From VAXT01 sp035318925 (lineage in GTDB: Bacteria > Actinomycetota > Thermoleophilia > Gaiellales > Gaiellaceae), in the NCBI GenBank assembly GCA_035318925.1, contig DATHDS010000021.1:224227-288226 (forward strand): a stretch of 64,000 nt of DNA. Direction: 5' to 3'. Of the stretch, positions 58,969 to 64,000 are shown piece after piece (the stretch's first letter is position 1; every line of letters starts with the position of its first letter). Made by a program: the position numbers and the translations under genes. The notes under the pieces were generated by a model that was given only the letters and a program-made list of their open reading frames with translations, was not told where the DNA came from and made no database searches.

Positions 58969-59546
58969 AGCGCAAGCAGCGGCTCGCGGACTACGGCCTC
59001 AACTCGGAGCGGGTGCAATGGCGCGGGAAGGGGCCCGGCGTCTTCGAGCAGGAGCTGGGGGACGACCTCGCCGACAAGCTGATGCTCACGACCGTCGAGA
59101 AGGCGGTCCTCTGGGCACAGGGCCACTCGATCTGGCCGGACACCTTCGGGCTCGCGTGCTGCGCGATCGAGATGATGTCGATCGTCTCGTCGCGCTACGA
59201 CGTCGCGCGCTTCGGGGCCGAGGTCTTCCGCTCCTCGCCGCGCCAGGCCGACCTGCTCATCGTCTCGGGCCGGGTCGCGCACAAGATGGCGGCGCCGCTG
59301 CGGCAGATCTACGACCAGATGCTCGAGCCGAAGTGGGTGATCGCGATGGGCGCCTGCGCCAGCTCCGGCGGGATGTTCAACAACTACGCGATTCTCCAGG
59401 GCGTCGACAAGATCGTCGCCGTCGACATCCACGTGCCCGGCTGCCCGCCGCGGCCCGAGGCGCTCCTCGAGGGGATCGTCCGGCTCCAGGAGAAGATCAA
59501 GGCGGGTGTGCCGCCGGCGTACGAGATTCGCGGGGTCGCGAGCTGA
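58959..59546 (+). CDS. nuoB: NADH-quinone oxidoreductase subunit B
   Basis: The 195-residue product has the N2 4Fe-4S ligands Cys67-Cys68 (GLACCAIEMM), Cys133 (GACASSGG) and Cys162 (VPGCPPRPE). It passes electrons to quinone. The stop overlaps the likely CTG start of nuoC. Confidence 0.97.
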   Translation: MAVKRKQRLADYGLNSERVQWRGKGPGVFEQELGDDLADKLMLTTVEKAVLWAQGHSIWPDTFGLACCAIEMMSIVSSRYDVARFGAEVFRSSPRQADLLIVSGRVAHKMAAPLRQIYDQMLEPKWVIAMGACASSGGMFNNYAILQGVDKIVAVDIHVPGCPPRPEALLEGIVRLQEKIKAGVPPAYEIRGVAS

Positions 59547-60088
59547 CTTTTGAGGGAGTTCCGGGCCTCGTCGAGCGCAAGGACGCGCACGGCGAGACGA
59601 CGCTCGTCGTCGATCCGGCGCGCCTGATCGAGGCGTGCCTCTATCTCCGTGACGAGGAGGGCTTCGACTTCCTCTCCGACATCACGCCCGTCGACTACCT
59701 CGGCTGGGGCGACGACGGAGTCGCGGGCTACTTCGGCACGAACACCGGCCGCAACCTGAACGAGCCTGCGGCCCAGGGCCTCGCCCGCACGCCCGACCTC
59801 AAGCCGACCCGCTTCGCCGTCAACTACCACCTGCTCGCGGTCCGTCCGGGCGCGCCGGTCGTCCGTCTCCAGGTCTGGCTCGAGGACGACCAGAGCGTCG
59901 CCAGCGTCGTCTCGGTGTGGCCGACGGCCGACTGGCACGAGCGCGAAGCGTTCGACCTGATGGGGATCCGTTTCGAGGGTCACCCAAACCTCAGCCGGAT
60001 CATCATGGAGGACGACTGGCAGGGCCATCCGCTCCGCAAGGACTATCCAATCGGCGGCGAGCCCGTCCGCTTCAGCGGGGAGGAATAG
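59543..60088 (+). CDS. nuoC: NADH-quinone oxidoreductase subunit C, probable CTG start
   Basis: The 181-residue product has the NuoC/30-kDa signature (EREAFDLMGIRFEGHP, then RIIMEDDWQGHPLRKDYP). It begins LTFEGVPGLVERK. No ATG, GTG or TTG start fits in the frame near the nuoB end. A CTG at 59543 overlaps the nuoB stop (CTGA), so I annotate from it. Confidence 0.92.
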   Translation: MTFEGVPGLVERKDAHGETTLVVDPARLIEACLYLRDEEGFDFLSDITPVDYLGWGDDGVAGYFGTNTGRNLNEPAAQGLARTPDLKPTRFAVNYHLLAVRPGAPVVRLQVWLEDDQSVASVVSVWPTADWHEREAFDLMGIRFEGHPNLSRIIMEDDWQGHPLRKDYPIGGEPVRFSGEE

Positions 60089-61348
60089 GTGGCCGTCACC
60101 GAGCGCCCGCAGATCTACGAGGGGTCGCACATCCCGACGCCGACCCCGACCGTGCTCGGGGTGCCCCCGACCCTCCGCGACTCCGAGGAGATCCTCCAGA
60201 TCAACTTCGGCCCCAACCATCCGTCGACGCACGGCGTCCTCCGCCTGGTCGTCGACCTCTCCGGCGAGCGCGTCGTCGGCATCCGCGCGGTCATCGGGTA
60301 CCTGCACACGGGCTTCGAGAAGAACATGGAGCACAAGACGTGGTGGAAGGCGATCACGTACCCGGAGCGGATCGACTACGTCTCGTTCCAGAACAACGAG
60401 CTCGTCTTCGTGCTCGCGATCGAGAAGCTGCTCGCGATGGAGATCCCCGAGAAGGCGACCTGGATGCGGATGCTCCTCGCCGAGCTGAACCGGATTCACT
60501 CGCACCTGATCTTCCTCGGCACCGCCGCGCTCGAGATCGGGGCGATCTCGATGTTCTGGTACTGCTTCCGCGAGCGCGACCAGATCCTCGATCTCTACGA
60601 GATGGTTTGCGGCGCGCGCATGCACACGCGCTACTTTCAGGCCGGCGGGCTCGCCGAGGACATCCCGCGCGGTTTCGCGCCCGAGTGCCGGAAGTTCGTC
60701 GAGTGGATGCCGCAGGCTCTCGACCAGTACGAGGCGATGCTGACCCGGAACGAGATCTGGCTCCAGCGAACGGAGCGGATCGGGCTGCTCTCGGCGGCCG
60801 ACGCAGTCGCACTTGGGCAGTCCGGGCCGGTGCTGCGCGCCTCCGGAGTCGACTGGGATCTGCGCCGCGACAAGCCGTACCTCGCGTATTCCGAGGTGGA
60901 CTTCGACGTCCCGGTGTACAGGGGCGGCGACGTCTACGACCGGTATCGAGTGCGGATGGACGAGATGCGGGAGTCCGTCCGGATCGTCGAGCAGTGCCTG
61001 GAGGGGATGCCCGAGGGCCCGTGGATCGCGGACGACCGGAAGGTCGTGCTGCCGCCGCGGCACGAGCTGCACACGTCGATGGAATCGCTGATCCACCACT
61101 TCAAGATCGTCACCGAGGGGTACCGCGTGCCCGAGGGCGAGGTCTACGTGACCGTCGAGTCGCCGCGCGGGGAGCTCGGCTGCTACGTCGTCTCGGACGG
61201 AGGCCCGAAACCGTGGCGCGTGAAGTTCCGCGCGCCGTCGTTCGTCGCGCTCGAGGCGACGGCGACGTGCATGACCGACGCGCTGATCGCCGATCTGATC
61301 GCGATCGTCGGTTCGCTCGACTCGGTCATGGGTGAGGTCGACAGGTGA
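60089..61348 (+). CDS. nuoD: NADH-quinone oxidoreductase subunit D
   Basis: The 419-residue 49-kDa subunit has FGPNHPSTHGVLRLV, GYLHTGFEKNME and LRASGVDWDLRRDKPY. It forms the quinone site with NuoB. The GTG immediately follows the nuoC stop. Confidence 0.97.
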   Translation: MAVTERPQIYEGSHIPTPTPTVLGVPPTLRDSEEILQINFGPNHPSTHGVLRLVVDLSGERVVGIRAVIGYLHTGFEKNMEHKTWWKAITYPERIDYVSFQNNELVFVLAIEKLLAMEIPEKATWMRMLLAELNRIHSHLIFLGTAALEIGAISMFWYCFRERDQILDLYEMVCGARMHTRYFQAGGLAEDIPRGFAPECRKFVEWMPQALDQYEAMLTRNEIWLQRTERIGLLSAADAVALGQSGPVLRASGVDWDLRRDKPYLAYSEVDFDVPVYRGGDVYDRYRVRMDEMRESVRIVEQCLEGMPEGPWIADDRKVVLPPRHELHTSMESLIHHFKIVTEGYRVPEGEVYVTVESPRGELGCYVVSDGGPKPWRVKFRAPSFVALEATATCMTDALIADLIAIVGSLDSVMGEVDR

Positions 61349-61809
61349 GCCTGCGCGACGAGATTCGGGCCGCGGCTGCTCCCTACCCGGATCCGCGCTC
61401 GGCGGTCATGAGCGGGCTGCGGCTCGCGCAGCAGCAATACGGGGGCTGGCTGCCTCCGGAGGCGCTGGCCGAGGTCGCCGAGGCGCTCGATCTGACGCCT
61501 GCGCATGTCCAGGCCGTTGCTTCCTTCTACGACATGTACCACCTGGCGCCCGTCGGTGAGCACCTGGTCGAGATCTGCACCAACGTCTCGTGCGCGCTTG
61601 TCGGCGCGCAGCAGGTCGTCGAGGCGTTCGAGCGCGAGCTCGGCCTGCGCGCTGGGGAGACGAGTGAAGACGGCAAGGTCACCCTGCGCACGATCGAATG
61701 CGCCGGCGGCTGCGGCTACGCACCGGTCATCGTCGTCGACCACCGATATCGCGAGCCGACTCGTCCCGAGGACGTGCCGGGAATCGTCGAGGAGCTGAAC
61801 GGTGGCTGA
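61345..61809 (+). CDS. nuoE: NADH-quinone oxidoreductase subunit E
   Basis: The 154-residue 24-kDa subunit has the 2Fe-2S ligands Cys78, Cys83, Cys119 and Cys123 (ICTNVSCALVG and CAGGCGYAPV). It starts with GTG overlapping the nuoD stop. Confidence 0.96.
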   Translation: MSLRDEIRAAAAPYPDPRSAVMSGLRLAQQQYGGWLPPEALAEVAEALDLTPAHVQAVASFYDMYHLAPVGEHLVEICTNVSCALVGAQQVVEAFERELGLRAGETSEDGKVTLRTIECAGGCGYAPVIVVDHRYREPTRPEDVPGIVEELNGG

Positions 61810-63127
61810 GGCTCAGTCACTCGTCCTCGGCGGGGCCGACGAGCGCGACCTGGCGCGGCTCGCCGAGTACCGGGCAGTCGGCGGCTATGCCGCGCTCGAG
61901 AAGGCGCGTGGGATGACGCGGGAGCAGGTGATCGACGAGATCTCGACGGCGACCCTCCGCGGGCGGGGCGGCGCCGGCTTCCCGATGGGACGGAAGCTCA
62001 GTCTCGTCCAGCCGCCGGAAGTGGCGGGCAAGCCGACGTACGTCGTGGCCAACGCCGACGAGTCCGAGCCTGGCGCCTTCAAGGACCGGGAGATCATGCG
62101 CCGGGTTCCGCACCGGTTCATCGAGGGGTGCCTGATCGCGGCGCACGCAATCGGCTCGAAGCACGTGTTCATCTACATCCGCGGCGAGTACGCCGCCGAG
62201 TACGAGGTGCTCAGGGCAGCTGCCGACGAGGTGCGCGACGCAGGCCTGCTGGGCGATATCACGCTCGTCCTCCATCGCGGCGCCGGTGCGTACATCTGCG
62301 GGGAGGAGTCCGCGCTCCTCGAATCGCTCGAGGGAGACCGGGGCCAGCCCCGGCCGAGGCCGCCGTTCCCGCCGATCTCAGGGCTGTACGCGTCGCCGAC
62401 GCTGATCAACAACGTCCAGACCCTGAGCACGGTGCCGGTGATCATCGAGAAAGGCGCGAAGTGGTACGCGTCGCTCGGGCCGGAGGCCTCACCCGGCACG
62501 GTCGTCTACTCCATCTCCGGGAACGTCGAGCGACCCGGGAACTACGAGCTCCCGCTCGGGACGACGCTGCGTGAGCTCATCTACGAGGTCGGCGGAGGCA
62601 TCCCCGGCGGTCGCAAGCTGAAGGCGGTGATCCCGGGCGGCTCGTCCGTCCCTGTCTTCACGCCCAACCAGATCGACACGCCGGCCGACTTCGACTCGAT
62701 CCAGGCCGCCGGCTCGTTCCTCGGCTCGGCGGCGATCATCGCGGTCGACGACAGGGTTTGCATGGTGCAGCTCGCCCTGCGGGTCGAGAAGTTCTACATG
62801 CACGAGTCGTGCGGCAAGTGCACGCCGTGCCGCGAGGGCACACGCTGGATGGTGGGCCTGCTGGAGAAGATCGAGTCGGGCCGCGCCGAGCACTCCGATC
62901 TCGACCTGCTGCGGAACGTGTGCAACCGAGTGCTCGGCAAGTCCCTCTGCGCCCTCGGCGACTTCGCCGTCTACCCGGTCGCGAGCTACATCGACAAGTA
63001 CCGGGAGGAGTTCGAGGCGCACATCGACCAGGGAGGCTGCCCGTTCGGCGGCGAGTCATCGATCGAAGGCATCGTCGCCCCGGTCGACAGACATATCCAC
63101 AGCCCAGTGGCCGAGGTGTCCGCGTGA
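61802..63127 (+). CDS. nuoF: NADH-quinone oxidoreductase subunit F
   Basis: The 441-residue subunit has the NADH/FMN site (LRGRGGAGFPMGRK), the ICGEESALLESLEG block, and 4Fe-4S ligands Cys337, Cys340, Cys343 and Cys383. It overlaps nuoE by 8 bp. Confidence 0.97.
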   Translation: MAEAQSLVLGGADERDLARLAEYRAVGGYAALEKARGMTREQVIDEISTATLRGRGGAGFPMGRKLSLVQPPEVAGKPTYVVANADESEPGAFKDREIMRRVPHRFIEGCLIAAHAIGSKHVFIYIRGEYAAEYEVLRAAADEVRDAGLLGDITLVLHRGAGAYICGEESALLESLEGDRGQPRPRPPFPPISGLYASPTLINNVQTLSTVPVIIEKGAKWYASLGPEASPGTVVYSISGNVERPGNYELPLGTTLRELIYEVGGGIPGGRKLKAVIPGGSSVPVFTPNQIDTPADFDSIQAAGSFLGSAAIIAVDDRVCMVQLALRVEKFYMHESCGKCTPCREGTRWMVGLLEKIESGRAEHSDLDLLRNVCNRVLGKSLCALGDFAVYPVASYIDKYREEFEAHIDQGGCPFGGESSIEGIVAPVDRHIHSPVAEVSA

Positions 63128-63262
63128 GCCAGTTCCAGGGGACAGGCCCTGGGGCATGGCCGGGAGCGACAGGTTTTGTGGAACGAAGCGGCGCGACGGC
63201 TGTGCAAAAACTTCGCCCGACTGTCCTTTTGAGCCATTTCAAGGGGACAGTCCCCGGGATGG
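63125..63262. repeat. Pair of palindromic repeats between nuoF and nuoG
   Basis: Two similar units, each GAGCCA then TTC and AGGGGACAG, lie at 63127-63160 and 63228-63262 around 67 bp of other DNA. Each forms a GGGGACAG/CCC-type palindrome. The first begins at the nuoF stop. The GGGGACA core recurs in paaD and at 37340. Confidence 0.75.
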
Positions 63263-63269
63263 GTCCGAG

Positions 63270-64000
63270 ATGAGCACGCCGGAAATCGTCACGGTCACCG
63301 TTGACGGACGCGAGGCTCAGGTGCCGAAGGGGACTGGGCTCGTCGAGACCGCGTTGGCCGCCGGGATCGAGATTCCCGTCTTCTGTTACGAGCCGCGGCT
63401 CGGGCCGGCGATCGGCGCGTGCCGGATGTGCCTCGTCGAAGTCGAGGGGATGCCGAAGCTCCAGGCCGGCTGCACGCTGACCGCACAGGACGGCATGGTC
63501 GTGCGCACGGCGCAGACCTCGCCCGCCGCGGCCGAGGGGCAGAGCTCGACGCTCGAGTTCATCCTCGTCAACCACCCGCTCGACTGCCCGGTCTGTGACA
63601 AGGGCGGCGAGTGTCCGCTGCAGGACCTGACCTTCCGCTACGGCCCCGGTAACACGCCGATGACGTTCGAGAAGCGCACCTTCGAGAAGCCGATCCCGAT
63701 CTCACCGGCGATCTCGATCGACCGCGAGCGTTGCATCCTCTGCTACCGGTGCACGCGCTTCTCGGAGCTCGTCTCCGAGGACGGGCAGCTGATCGCCAGG
63801 GACCGCGGCTCGCAGTCGGTGATCGCGACCTTCGAGGACGAGCCCTACACCGGCGCGTTCACCGGCAACGTGACCGAGCTGTGCCCGGTCGGAGCCCTGC
63901 TGCCGACGCAACCGCGATTCGAGATCCGCCCGTGGGAGTTCCAGGCCGTGCCGAGCGTCTGCGGCCTCTGCCCGGTCGGCTGCAACATCGACGTCGACCA
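63270..64000 (+). CDS. nuoG: NADH-quinone oxidoreductase subunit G, 5' part
   Basis: The first 243 residues are visible and the window ends in the frame. There is a 2Fe-2S domain (Cys39, Cys51, Cys54, Cys68), a His-Cys3 4Fe-4S motif (His102, Cys106, Cys109, Cys115), a 4Fe-4S motif (Cys155, Cys158, Cys161, Cys205), and the start of the molybdopterin-type domain cluster (Cys231, Cys234, Cys238). The ATG at 63270 follows the repeat pair, so unlike the other nuo genes it is not overlapped with its predecessor. Confidence 0.95.
   Translation, partial: MSTPEIVTVTVDGREAQVPKGTGLVETALAAGIEIPVFCYEPRLGPAIGACRMCLVEVEGMPKLQAGCTLTAQDGMVVRTAQTSPAAAEGQSSTLEFILVNHPLDCPVCDKGGECPLQDLTFRYGPGNTPMTFEKRTFEKPIPISPAISIDRERCILCYRCTRFSELVSEDGQLIARDRGSQSVIATFEDEPYTGAFTGNVTELCPVGALLPTQPRFEIRPWEFQAVPSVCGLCPVGCNIDVD

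Overview
The window is GC-rich, densely coded DNA (genes overlap by 1-8 bp, many GTG starts) from a high-GC Gram-positive bacterium. The mix of a GerW-type sporulation protein, MoxR/DUF58/DUF4129 clusters, DUF1385, DUF1272, a bacterial paa pathway, a futalosine-pathway menaquinone gene (mqnD) and a 14-subunit-type Nuo operon fits a deep-branching actinobacterium (Thermoleophilia/Gaiellales-like). That placement is an inference; no rRNA is present.

Layout. 0-8.1 kb: one leftward block (secreted protein, lipid kinase, DUF4129, membrane protein, MoxR, DUF58, membrane protein, E1 alpha and beta of a 2-oxoacid dehydrogenase, acetamidase/formamidase cut by the edge). 8.1-14.8 kb: two large secreted Asp-box (sialidase-fold) proteins around a small secreted protein. 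14.9-18.0 kb: TetR regulator divergent from paaABCD, followed 15 bp later by a 73-residue Rdx/SelW-like selenoprotein gene with an in-frame UGA and a matching bacterial SECIS hairpin. 18-29.9 kb: small membrane proteins, an XRE regulator with an operator, and CoA-ester catabolism genes (paaG-like, two enoyl-CoA hydratases, thiolase, aldehyde dehydrogenase) mixed with HtrA, GerW, DUF1385, MFS and a DUF885-type peptidase. 29.8-37.3 kb: DUF1272, MqnD, ornithine-cyclodeaminase-like protein, tRNA-Arg, cupredoxin lipoprotein, YgfZ, Wzx-like flippase, ATP-grasp protein and a molybdopterin oxidoreductase. 37.3-37.85 kb: a 500-bp noncoding stretch with a candidate small RNA, a strong terminator and a large composite inverted repeat. 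37.85-39.9 kb: groESL under CIRCE. 40-50 kb: Nudix, ASCH, LURP-one-like protein, a full E1alpha-E1beta-E2 complex followed by lipB and, further on, lipA, plus cupin and HD-GYP genes. 50-54.6 kb: two paralogous secreted Asp-box proteins, one with a polyproline spacer and PASTA domain. 54.7-58.5 kb: fumarase, ferredoxin-NADP reductase-like flavoprotein, ErpA/IscA-type protein. 58.6-64 kb: nuoA-nuoG (nuoG cut by the edge).

Functionally the window joins aromatic degradation (phenylacetyl-CoA epoxidase and beta-oxidation enzymes feeding acetyl-CoA and succinyl-CoA), lipoate-dependent 2-oxoacid oxidation with its own lipoylation enzymes, fumarase, menaquinone synthesis and complex I, so much of it serves oxidative carbon flow to the respiratory chain. 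The most unusual item is the selenoprotein gene joined to the phenylacetyl-CoA epoxidase operon where paaE would be expected. Small palindromic and composite repeats recur between and once inside genes, and several genes appear to start at CTG or another rare codon that overlaps the previous stop.
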